From contig JAFKAC010000003.1 of NCBI GenBank assembly GCA_025766275.1, positions 2,480,001 to 2,544,000 on the forward strand: a stretch of 64,000 bases of DNA, written 5' to 3'. Below the pieces are notes generated by a model. The model was not told where the DNA came from, ran no database searches, and worked only from the letters and a program-made list of their open reading frames with translations. Positions 13,096 through 22,956 of the stretch are shown in pieces. Position 1 is the stretch's first letter, and each line of letters starts with the position of its first letter. The position numbers were made by a program, and so were the translations under genes. The DNA is from Lactarius indigo. Taxonomy: Eukaryota > Basidiomycota > Agaricomycetes > Russulales > Russulaceae.

Positions 13096-13514
13096 TGTCA
13101 TGCCACTGTCAGGGCGTGCGTCGGGTCGGTCTGTAACAGGTCCTGCCTAAGGCAATGGATACTGAGTTGGTCCACTGCTGAGCAGAACGGCACCTAAGTC
13201 TGTGGGTGTTCCTTGATATAGCTCAAGGCAACAAGGCTTTAGAGAAGAGGGCTGTGGTAGAGATGAGAGGAAAGTACTGAGGAAACTAGACAGTATATTG
13301 ACGAAGCCAAAGCTAAGGGCATACAGGATGTACTACAGGGTTTATATAGCTAGTATCCAGGAGTGCCAGCGAGGCCGTATGATGCCAGCAAGGCAACTGT
13401 CAGCAAAGCAAATGCCAGCAAGGCAGCTGCCAGTGAAGCAGATGCCAGCAAAGTGAAGAAGCAAAAGGGAGAACGTAAAAGAAGAAGGAAGAGAAATGTG
13501 GGGCGTTCATGACA
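13096..13514 (-). repeat. Gypsy 3' LTR
   Basis: 419 bp, bounded by TGTCATG and CATGACA. It contains a GCCAGCAAGGCA-type short repeat series near its right end on the plus strand. It differs from the other LTR by five transitions, four of them at CG versus TG/CA. Confidence 0.92.
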
Positions 13515-13525
13515 TTACCCCTGTT

Positions 13526-16500
13526 CTAAGGGGTGACTGCCACGTCACCAAGTCGAATGGCGTCCGGGTGCATGTCATGGAACGCCTGGATAAGGTCAGG
13601 GGCATGGACATTGCCATGGGGTTCCCAAGTGTTGTCTGCATCAGGGTACCCTTTCCACTTAATGAGGTACTGGAGTTGGCGGCATCGTCTTCGCGAGTTG
13701 CAAATTTCTTCGACCTCATATTCTTCCTCCCCATCGATAAGGTCAGGGGCTGGCCGTGAGAAATTTGGGCCATGCTCAGTAGTTTCGTGGTAAGGGAGTA
13801 GAAGGGACGCATGGAAGACATTATGGATCCTCCATGTTGACAGAAGTGCCAGCTGATAGACAACGTGGGAAATGACTTTAGTGATGGGGAATGGACCATA
13901 GCATTTGGGTGCCAGCTTAGTGGTGGGGTGTGATGTGGTAAGGTTCTTCGCTTCCAGCCAAACGAGGTCGCCTTCTTTGTATGGGACAAAGGACGTAGGG
14001 ATTTTGGTAGTTATCTCCTGAGCTGCCTTGATGCCCTGCTGTGCCAGCGCACATAAGTCTGAAACTGCAGTGAGACGCTCGTTGACAGATGGGGCAACCT
14101 GGTTGGTTAGATGAGCGCCAGGGGTGCGAGGGGTGTATCCCATGAGGAGTTCGAATGGGGTGCGGCGCGTGGTGGCATTTGGCCAGCTGTTGTGCGCAAA
14201 CTGGGCAGAGGGGAGCCAGTCTACCCAGTCTGTCTGTCGTCCGTTGCAGAAGAAGTGCAGGTATTGTTCCAGCCACTGGTTGGATCGCTCTGATTGTCCG
14301 TCTGTCTGTGGGTGATAAGCAGTCGAAATGTTCTGTGTGATTCCCAGGGAGTTGCATAGTTGCCGGGAGAAGGTAGAGGCAAAGCGGGGATCTCGGTTGG
14401 TGATAACACGGGTGGGTAATCCAAAGTGGGGGTAGACGTATCGATGATAGAGTGCTGCTACTCCGGGGCCATCAATCGACTCTTTGCAGGGGATAAACAG
14501 CGTTCCCTTGGTGCAATCGTGGTCCGTGATTGTCAATATGGAGTCAAACCCACGAGAGAGGGGGAGTTTAGTGATGAAGTCCATGGTTACTGTTTCAAAT
14601 GGTCGTGCTGAGGGGTTGGTGGTAATTGGAAAAGGTGGGGGTCACGGCCAATGGGAAATAGCTTTGTTTGCCTGGCAAGCAGCGCAGCCTTTCACATAGG
14701 CTATAATGGTGTTTCGCATCCCTGGCCACCAGTAGTCGTGTGAAACAAGGGCATGTGTGTTGGCGATTCCTGGGTGGCCAGCGCTAGGGGAATCGTGGTA
14801 GAGGGAAATTACCCCCCGCCTAAGATTGGGGTCTTCCACGACCACAAGGCAAGTGCCATGCCACCAGGAAGCATCCGAAAAGGAGAGTCCATAAGGGTCC
14901 TTCCAGCGCAGAATGGTGGGAAGGTGTGACTGTTGGAGGGTGCGGACAGTCTGCTCAAGTGAGGAAAGTTGAGTGGCACAGGTGAAAAGTTGCGTGGGGA
15001 GGACGGTGATGTCCTGGTTATCGGCGGAACCATCATCATGGTCAGGTTGGCGAGAGAGAGCATCAGCACGGTTAGTGGCCCCAGGTTTGTGGACGAGTTT
15101 AAGATTATATTCTCCAAGCAAGGGGATGTAGCGGGCGACGCATCGGTTGATCTTGTGGGGTTGTTTATAGTACTGGAGGTTTGCGTGGTCAGTGTAAATG
15201 GTAACAGGATGTGGGGAGCCGAGGAGGAAGTGTCGCCACTCTTTGAGAGCGGTGATGATGGCGAGCAATTCACGATCGTGAATGTCATAGTTACGCTCTG
15301 CCTCGTTAAACATCTTAGAGTGGTAAGCGAAGGGTCGGAGCTTGCTGTTAGTGTCATGCTGGTATAGGATGCCGCCAGTGGTGAAGGCAGAGGCATCGAC
15401 TTCAACTTCAAAAGGGGCACTTAGGTCAGGTTGCCAAAGAACCGGAGAGCTGGTAAGAATGTCAACGAGCTGATCGATAGCCGCAGTGCACTCAGGTGTC
15501 CAGATAAAGGGACAGTCCTTCTTTAATAGATTAGTGAGTGGCCGAGCAATGTTGGCGAAACCTGGGATGAAGGGTCGTTGGTACCCGAAGACGCCTAAGG
15601 TGCTGCGTACTTGTTTAATCGTTTTAAGGGTTCGAGGCCAGTCTCTGAGTCCAGCAAGTTTGGTAGGGTCGGCTTCAATTTTGTCACCTTCAAGAATAAG
15701 CCCCAGGTACTCCACTCATCGTGCTTCAAAGGTGCACTTTTCTGGTTTGAGGAAGAGGCTCTCGCGTTCTAAGATGTCAAGCACCTCATGGACAATAGTG
15801 TGGTGGAGAGAGAGATCATCTGGGGTAGTGATGAGGATGTCATCCATGTAGTCGAAGACATAGCGACGGCTCTCTGCCTTCAGCTGGGTGCGTAGAATGG
15901 TGTCCATCATAGCTTAGAAGGTGGAGGGTGAGTTGGTTAGCCCAAAGAACATAACGCGTGGTTCAAATAGTCCTTCTTCTGTTTTAAAGGCTGCTTTCCA
16001 TTCGTCGCCTTCCTTAATGCGCACATTATTATACCCCCATCTAATGTCAAACTTGGTATAGAGGCAGCTGCCTCTAAGGCCTTCGGTGAGGGTTTTAATG
16101 AGAGGGAGGGGGTACGTATTGCGAATGGTATGTTGGTTCAAACGCCGATAGTCTTGGACAGGTCGCAGTTTCCCATCCTTTTTCTTAATGAAGAAAAAGG
16201 GGCTGGCATAAGGGGAGTGTGATGGGTGAATGTATTGCTTTGCCAGGTGTTCGTCTAAGAACTTTCGTAGTGCCCCCCGTTCATCCTTAGTCAGGGGGTA
16301 TACTTTACAGTCGAGGGTGGCAGGCGCGTCTGGGGCAAGCTCGATTGCATGGTCCCAGTCACGTGATGGTGGGAAGCGTTGCGATTCCGCTTCGGAAAAT
16401 ACTTTGATGTGGCGGCGGTATTCGGTGGGGATTGAATCCTCAGTTAGCTTTGCTTTGTCCCTATTCGCCTCGATGGCCCATTGTTGGGCCATATTTGTGC

Positions 16501-17212
16501 CTCGAATTGCCTCACCTCCTGGTATTCTGATGTGTAGCTCGTCTCCAGCTTCCCAGGGATCGATGGTGTCTACAAGCGACCGCCACTCGTTAAAAGCGGC
16601 TGCCCTTACAACCAGGTAAGGTGATAGTGTCTGGTGTTGACTTGTTTCTGTTACAGGGTTCGGTATTTGCACCTGATCGTCGGTCAGCTTCGCTTCCGAG
16701 CTACAGGGGCCATTCTGGACTTTGAGTGTGTCTCCCCCATTGGGGGCTTCGACTTGGATCGTAGTAGATCGGCGCGCCATGGGTTTGAGGAGGGTGGAGA
16801 GGTGGAGCGGTTCTGGGGTGAGTGTCCCTTGTTTCCAGTTGATTATTGGCTCGAATTGCTGAAGCCATGGGTACCCTAGCAGGATGTCGTCGTCCCCTAG
16901 GTCGGTAATATAGAAACGTTGAGTCGCACATCAATTTCCGAGTTGCGCCTTTAATGCGATGTATTTATCGATTCGTCCCGCTCGATTTTCGGTGCCATCA
17001 ACGTTCCAAATCGTCCGAGGCATGGTAAGTTGTCGTGTGGGGAGTTTTAGTCGTTGAGCGACTCGAGAGTGGATAAAATTTTCGGTTGCGCCACTGTCAA
17101 CAAGTGCAATTTCGGCCGTTTCACAAGTAGATTGGAAAATGACTGATATTTGCAGGCTATTTCGTTGGCATACGTACATGCTGTCTACTTGGAAGGCTCG
17201 AACCCAGGCCAT
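13526..17212 (-). pseudogene. Gypsy pol: protease, reverse transcriptase, RNase H, integrase, chromodomain
   Basis: Order on the minus strand: protease (VDSGATENFIH), reverse transcriptase (DYMDDILI active site), RNase H (EVDASAFTTGGIL start, IYTDHANLQYY), the integrase zinc region (H-H-C-C ending CAACQANK), the integrase core, and a C-terminal chromodomain (LQYLIKWKGYPDADNTWEP). The frame is interrupted by stops at about 16931 (TGA), 15914 (TAA), 15716 (TGA) and 14642 (TGA). The second catalytic Asp of the integrase is Asn (VITNRDPRF where SDR is usual), while the catalytic Glu in QSERSNQ is kept. Pol lies in a different frame from gag. The chromodomain places it with chromoviruses, whose integration is commonly steered to heterochromatin. 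Confidence 0.9.
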
Positions 17213-17226
17213 GGGATCCGAGCTGG

Positions 17227-18936
17227 CTAAAAATCCTCGTCCGTGAAGAGGGCGTCGAGGATGGCCTCTTTCTCGTCGTTTTTCATGGCGCGGACTTGGG
17301 CAACGAAACTGTCACCATTCTTTTTCTGTGGGGTCAGCGCGGCTGGGCTGGGAGCGGATGGTACTGGTGCTGGAGTTGGTTCGACCTCAGCAATGCGTGC
17401 GGAAGTCGTATTTCCGCGGCGGTTGTCGTTCTGGCGAATCGTTGTCGCCCCACCACTAATTCGGTTGACAGATCGTTTCAGGCAATCGCGTGAAAGGTGC
17501 CCTTTTCCAAAGCAGCGGAAGCAACGACCCTCTGATCGGCAGCACTGCATTTCTTCATCAGTCAGCGCGATGTGAGTGCGATCGACGTCCATCGCATCGG
17601 GATCGCGGATCGGAGTTGTGGTCTGCTGGTTGGGTTGGTTATTGATACGTCATCCACCTCCCTGGTTGCTACCCGAATTAAACAGCTGAAACCATTCTTG
17701 TTTCGTTTTTCCACCAATTTTTTTACCTCCGTCGTTGAGGCCTACACGAGCGCGAAGCATCGCATACTTGTGTTGTTCCTTCTGTGCTGATTCGACCCAC
17801 TGGGCAAATGTTTCAGGTACGGTGTCGTGTTTCAAGATGGCCGATAAGAGGCCACGCGGCAATCCTCCCGAATAGAGATCGACTGTGGCTGCGGCGTCAA
17901 GCACGTATCCTGCTTTTGCAGCAAGGTTCTGGAATGTGGCGGTATACGTGTCGAGGTCTGCTCCCTTCATTTGGAGCGCCTTCAGGAGCTGGTAAGCGTC
18001 CTGCTTCTTGGTGACGTTGGTGTAAGCTGATTTGAAGCTGGCAACAAAGTCATTCCACAGTGTTTCCTCAGTTTTAGGGATGGCAGCTGTTGTGGTTGTT
18101 CCAGTGACTTTTGTGCGGAGCATCTCTAGCTGGGTGTCGACCCAGTCGTCGACATTCGGACCGCGAATGAAGGAAAGTGCTAGAAATATGTGCTGATAAG
18201 GTGATCTGATAACTGATGAATCTTCGTTCATACCACGATACAGGTCGAATTCCTGCAGGAACTTCTTCGACTTATCGCGGGAGCCATCAAATATGGCTGG
18301 GGCGTTGCCGCTGAGCTTCCCCCCTGAAGAGGCGTTGGCTGTGGACCCCGAGGACATGGCGGGTGCTGATGGGGTGATAACGGGTGGTGCAGTGACGGTA
18401 AGAAGAGGTGGGAATACGGGTGAGACGGGCATGGAGGCAGCTGCAATCTGGTGCCAAAAGTCTGGGGCGTCGATGGGTACGTTGTCTAGTGTGGTGGTGA
18501 ATTCGTCTGGTGCTGATGTCTCAGCAGGTGCGTCGTTGTTTTCGATAAGATGATCCTCTTCAACCGGGGAGTCTATGCGGACTGGTGCGGTTGGTTCTGG
18601 GAGGGTCTCAGGATGGTCGAGGTGATATCGTTCAGGGTTCTCGTCGTCTTCTGGGTTCCACCAGCCAAGACCGACGTCGTTATTTCGAGGGATGGCGAGG
18701 GATGACTTAGTGAAGAATTCGGTGCCGTGTTTTTCAAGGACGTGCCACCGGTGATTTATAAAGTTGAGGTTGTAAATGTGTCCATTAAGGAGAGCTCGAT
18801 AGCCTCCGCGTCTGTCAACGTGTGAGGAGTTCCAATAGGCACACCCAAGTACGTGTGTCGGTAAGTCGTCTTGCCAGTGGCGGAATACCTCGGTCCACTG
18901 GTCATCGGGTAAGAGATTGAGTTCGATGCTAGCCAC
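17227..18936 (-). pseudogene. Gypsy gag with CCHC zinc knuckle
   Basis: It starts at ATG 18936 and reads to 17227 in one frame, apart from a TGA at about 17650 just before the nucleocapsid part. The capsid region includes the retrotransposon-gag-like segment WNDFVASFKSAYTNVTKKQ. The zinc knuckle is CFRCFGKGHLSRDC. The long N-terminal Pro/Ser-rich region is untypical, but the position directly after the 5' LTR and the knuckle make the call clear. The next gene, pol, is in another frame, implying a frameshift or separate translation. Confidence 0.88.
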
Positions 18937-18956
18937 GGTGGCTAGTTCTGAGGTCG

Positions 18957-18970
18957 TTAGCTTTGGCTTA
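18957..18970 (-). promoter_or_regulatory. Gypsy primer-binding site matching the element's own RNA 5' end
   Basis: Directly beside the 5' LTR the minus strand reads TAAGCCAAAGCTAA. It is complementary over 13 bases to TTAGCTTTGGCTT inside the same LTR (19192-19180 on the minus strand), about 30 bases below a TATA box. No match to a tRNA 3' end (TGG...) is seen. This is the arrangement of Tf1-type self-primed elements. Confidence 0.75.
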
Positions 18971-19389
18971 TGTCACGCCACTGTCGGGGCGTGCATCGGG
19001 TCGGTCTGTAACAGGTCCTGCCTAAGGCAATGGATACTGAGTTGGTCCGCTGCTGAGCAGAACGGCACCTAAGTCTGTGGGTGTTCCTTGATATAGCTCA
19101 AGGCAACAAGGCTTTAGAGAAGAGGGCTGTGGTAGAGATGAGAGGAAAGTACTGAGGGAACTAGACAGTATATTGACGAAGCCAAAGCTAAGGGCATACA
19201 GGATGTACTACAGGGTTTATATAGCTAGTATCCAGGAGTGCCAGCGAGGCCGTATGATGCCAGCAAGGCAACTGTCAGCAAAGCAAATGCCAGCAAGGCA
19301 GCTGCCAGTGAAGCAGATGCCAGCAAAGTGAAGAAGCAAAAGGGAGAACGTAAAAGAAGAAGGAAGAGAAATGTGGGGCGTTCATGACA
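18971..19389 (-). repeat. Gypsy 5' LTR
   Basis: 419 bp, bounded on the minus strand by TGTCATG and GGCGTGACA. It holds the promoter: CTATATAAA at about 19223-19215 and the probable RNA start near 19192. Confidence 0.92.
19215..19223 (-). promoter_or_regulatory. TATA box of the gypsy LTR promoter
   Basis: CTATATAAA on the minus strand lies about 30 bases before the TTAGCTTTGG sequence that also pairs with the primer-binding site. This spacing supports an RNA start at about 19192. Confidence 0.65.
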
Positions 19390-21623
19390 CCACTCGTCTT
19401 TGGCGTTCCGGCATTGGTGCACATCAGCCGCGCTTCCTGGCATATCTTGAGGGCGGCGGCCACTAACTTTAAGGTGGTGGCAATGCTGCCGACATCTTCC
19501 CAAGTGGTGAGTGAGGACGACGGGCTGATACCACCTGCCGTGAACAGATCATGACCCCAGCTTTGACACGTATTGTCCTTGTCAATGTCCAGTGAACCTG
19601 GGTTGGTGAATTGGACACGCTCGAGCAGCATTGTGACCTTCTCGGAGGGTTTGCCTTGCTTGAACAACATCTGTGCATTCATCGAATGAATAAGGCTGAG
19701 GGCGTTTGTCATGGAGGGGAAATCGGAAGTGAGGACCACTGTGAGGACGGTCAGTGGTAGCATGCCCATGGAGAATTTTGACTCACCGATAAGGTTATCG
19801 GCTGCGGATTCAACCTCGGGTCAGAATGATGTAAGTCGTAAAAGCAGTATGGACATACCAGATGGATCAACAAAGACAGGGTGGAGCTTTGTTGACATGA
19901 GCTCTGTATGGATCACCTCAGTGCAACTGAGGAATGTTGGCACAAGTTTGTGTGCACGATGGGGCTCTGTGTGCAAGTATGAGTTAGTATTAAAACTTCG
20001 CTGAATAGAATACTTACAATTTGAGGGCACTGAAGGGCCCGTAGTCTTCTGTCCAGAAAGTGAAACACCATCTTTGCTGCGCTTTTGAGCCTGCAACGCT
20101 GAAGGGGATTTGGGACCAGGGCTCAACTCGAAGGCACACTTCGCCACGTTCACGGGGGCTATGTCCCAAACTTGTGGAACTGGCGCAGGGGGTGGTTCAG
20201 AGGTATCATCAGACAGCCTTGAAGAAGTGGTGCGGGCACGGTTCGACGCTGCCTTGGCGTCGACCTTATTTTGCCGCACGAACACCTGACCAATCATAGT
20301 GTCAGCCTTCCAATGAGCATAGCACAGGCGGAGCAGCCTTTGCTCTGCTTCAAGCTCAAGGATGGCTTGATCATACTCAGCCTTGAACAGATGCTTGACG
20401 AACGACTTGGTTTGCGATTTGGGATCATCAATGCGCACGGCCATGCAGGAGTCTGAGCTAATAAGATTGGTGAGTTTTTGAACGATGATGGTGGTGGAAT
20501 GTTGGATGTTTGCAAACTCTTGTGCTGAGACTTTCAAGCCATCTGGGCAGTGGATAGCAAGATTCATCTTCGGCTGATACTTGTTATTTTTCGTGATGAT
20601 GTCACCATATGATTTGTCAGTTGCACAATCCTCGTAATACCATAGGACCTCTTTTGGAAGGAATTGTGGTCGCGAGGGTAGTGGCTCCACGGTTTCGAGA
20701 AGGGTTTTGATGGCCCTGTTGTATGTGGGATCAAACCTCATCTGTTGTGATGCCGAATCACTTGGCCCCAAAGACGATGCACGTGAGCCCTCAGCGTGCG
20801 GCCCCAGAGACGATGCACAAGAGCCCTCAGTGTGCGGCCCCAGAGATGATGTGCAAGAGTCCTTAGTGCGCAGAGGATGTGCTGCAGCATCTGGTCATTT
20901 GGTGAAACCAGATTTGAAGACAAAGTGTTATGCACCTTTGCAACTGTCTGGGATGAAGGCGTTGGCAGAGGTCTCTGTGAAGCCCTGTGATACCGTCTTC
21001 ATGGCAAGCGCCCTGCACACCCGGTCGAAGTCTTCGTGTAATTTGAGGTAGTGGGGGTTGTAACAAAGTTCGTTGACAGAAAGTGAGGCAATAAAATTGA
21101 TAGAGGGCTTTGGCAACGAAGATATCTTGTGTGGGAACGTGTGAACCGCCAAATGGCCAAGACCAGAGTGTAGCATTGCGTCAGACATGTGGGAAAGTGG
21201 ACAGGTAGCAGCACCAAACGCAGGGAGGCTGGTGTCAGTGTTAACAGTAGAATGTCACCCAGCTCCAAAGTCAATTGGTGGCCTGGACCTCAGTGGAGGT
21301 CTCGGTGCACGCTGGGTGCCCATAAAATCGTCGGCCTTGTCTTCATCCTTGTAGTCAAAGTGGAAGTTCGTATGTGAAGGGGACAATCCATTCTGACTGA
21401 AGACATCATCCACAAAGTCGTCGTCCATGAGCCAAGCTTGAAGAGGGAGCGAGAGGTATATACGAACGGTCTTGGAAAAAAACAAAAAACAAGTTGTAAG
21501 TTAAGCGAATGTGAGGCGAACATGACTACCAGAACATGTGCCGTTCTCATGCCCCGCACTGGAGTCTGCACTCGCCCTTGTCCCTACCCTCAATCCACTT
21601 ATCCTCGTTGATCCTGTGTAAAC

Positions 21624-21925
21624 CATGCCACCATCTGCTCAACATTACATTTGCCTGTGCTCTAAGTGCAATGGAGGGGCAAATAGTGTCACAAGATGCA
21701 CCATTGAGGCCCATCTATGGCAAGATCAAGACTTTCTCTTGTCCCTACCACCAGATACAGATTCTGCTTCCTTCGTGTGATCGTGCATCCATCGGACAAG
21801 AGAAGTTCTTTCTAAGGTCCATGGTGGTCCTATACTTCAAGATACAGCACCAGTTGCTGGTGGATCTCTCCCAGATGGCTCAGAAGGTATGCTTTACAGT
21901 CATTATCTTGGGCCGGAGACTTAAC

Positions 21926-21962
<37 letters not shown>

Positions 21963-22275
21963 TAACATCAAAGCGGCACACAATTATGTAGATCACCCAG
22001 TTCAGTTGGCAGAAACCCAGTCAGAAATCCCTAATTACAATCAAGGGGAAGCCATAGAGCCTGGTAAGTGTTATTTTGATGTAAAGTGGCTCATCTGTGC
22101 TTACTGCTGCATGGTATTAGATGATCTTTTCAGTCCTGTTAATATTAATACAGGCATTGATCTAAGCTCTACAGGTGCTGTAGTTGGTGCTGAGCCCACT
22201 TACCTAGGGGATCCCAACTTCTCTGACTCAGAGCTAGATCAGCATGCTATGCTGCCTGAGTCCCAACCTAGCTTC
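21624..22275 (+). pseudogene. Tnp2-type transposase, 5' exons
   Basis: ATG at 21624 (MPPSAQHYICLCSKCNGG) opens the N-terminal part seen in fungal Tnp2 proteins, with two Cys pairs. One in-frame TGA (about 21777) breaks it; the frame then continues HRTREVLSKVHGGPILQDT to a GTATGC donor near 21888. Two further short exons follow (AAACCCAGTC.. from about 22017, and GCATTGATC.. from about 22155). The reading runs DSELDQHAMLPESQPSF into the copia LTR at 22276 and resumes after the copia at 29087 with LDSDSESESGDD. It lies about 195 bases from, and divergent to, the unknown minus-strand gene. Confidence 0.65.
21926..21963 (+). repeat. (TTA)n microsatellite
   Basis: About 12 uninterrupted TTA units inside the first intron of the transposase gene. 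It has no effect on coding. Confidence 0.95.
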
Positions 22276-22862
22276 TGATGGCGGATTTGTTCCGCTAGAG
22301 GCCAGAGCAGCGGTTGCGTCCGCGCGTACCACGTTCGGCCTTGGGGCGCATGCCCAACAATTTTTGGAATGCCCCTCAGGGGCAATGAAACGTTTTGGTC
22401 TCGTTCCTTCTCGTATCATCTAGTTTACTTTGATTTGCAGATTCGGAAAGCTGAGTATAGCAGCTATGATGTGCCTATGATACAGATATGATTTAACTCT
22501 CTCGAACGTTCTCGCGCTTACATGATTGTATTTTTGTAGCCTCGAATGAGAGGCAAGCGTGACAGTCTCGTGGTCCAGTGTCGTCCCCGAATTACTGTAC
22601 AAATGCCCGAAGGTCCGTGTGTGTTTCCGATGAGCCTTACAAAACACTCCAAAAAGTTATTGAAATTTCGTTCTATACTACTGTACTTGTACCTATAACT
22701 ACTCTTGAGATTGGGCTCCAATTGAATGTAACCGTGTTTTTGCGACTCAAAAAATCCCCGCGCCAACTCACAACTTACTTCTCCTGCAAACGTCCTCTCG
22801 TACTACTTCAGTCACTGGCACGTGACCGTTTCTCTACTCTGGCGCCGCCTATAACCTCACCA
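22276..22862 (+). repeat. Copia 5' LTR
   Basis: 587 bp, TGATGGCGG to CCTCACCA. It carries most of the CpG-derived changes (9 of the 11 differences from its partner). Confidence 0.93.
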
Positions 22863-22874
22863 GGTTATGGGCCC
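22863..22874 (+). promoter_or_regulatory. Copia primer-binding site (half-tRNA type)
   Basis: GGTTATGGGCCC directly follows the LTR. It is complementary to the anticodon stem-loop of initiator-methionine tRNA (GGGCCCATAACC), not to the tRNA 3' end. This matches the cleaved half-tRNA primer known for Drosophila copia. Confidence 0.75.
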
Positions 22875-22956
22875 TGACGCTGCCCATTAACCGTACGAGC
22901 CCCTATTCATATTTGAACACTTACCTTTGTTGTGAGATGGGAGGATAATTGCTGCA

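Larger units (their letters stand above)
13091..19394 (-). mobile_element. Ty3/gypsy chromovirus with 5-bp target duplication
   Basis: A complete element, 13096-19389, is flanked by CCACT at 13091-13095 and 19390-19394. Both 419-bp LTRs are present and differ at five positions, so the insertion is fairly young. It is transcribed leftward, with gag at the right and an integrase plus chromodomain at the left. Removing the element and one CCACT restores the host frame across PKTSGFISD. Gag and Pol carry five premature stops and a catalytic integrase change, so this copy is not autonomous. Confidence 0.93.
12434..21428 (-). pseudogene. Unknown element-encoded gene, split by the gypsy insertion
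   Basis: I do not recognise this family. It starts with ATG at 21428 and runs in one frame to about 20030, with three premature stops (21257 TGA, 20930 TAA, 20897 TGA). It continues through small exons to 19390, and after the gypsy element resumes at 13095 (KTSGFISDIYLEKILKCL). The last readable exons are 12972-12550 and about 12540-12434; a frame offset just before the last leaves the 3' end uncertain. Visible features: an acidic N-terminus (MDDDFVDDVF); a 33-bp tandem repeat, three copies, coding SSLGPHxEGS at about 20870-20770; the segment LPKEVLWYYEDCATDKSYGD; and a Pro/Ser-rich middle. It starts about 195 bases from the transposase gene on the other strand, which suggests a shared promoter and an accessory role in transposition (inference). 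Confidence 0.55.

Noticed and set aside
21926..21963. TTA repeat as a CRISPR-like or regulatory array
   Set aside because: A plain trinucleotide microsatellite in an intron; no spacers.
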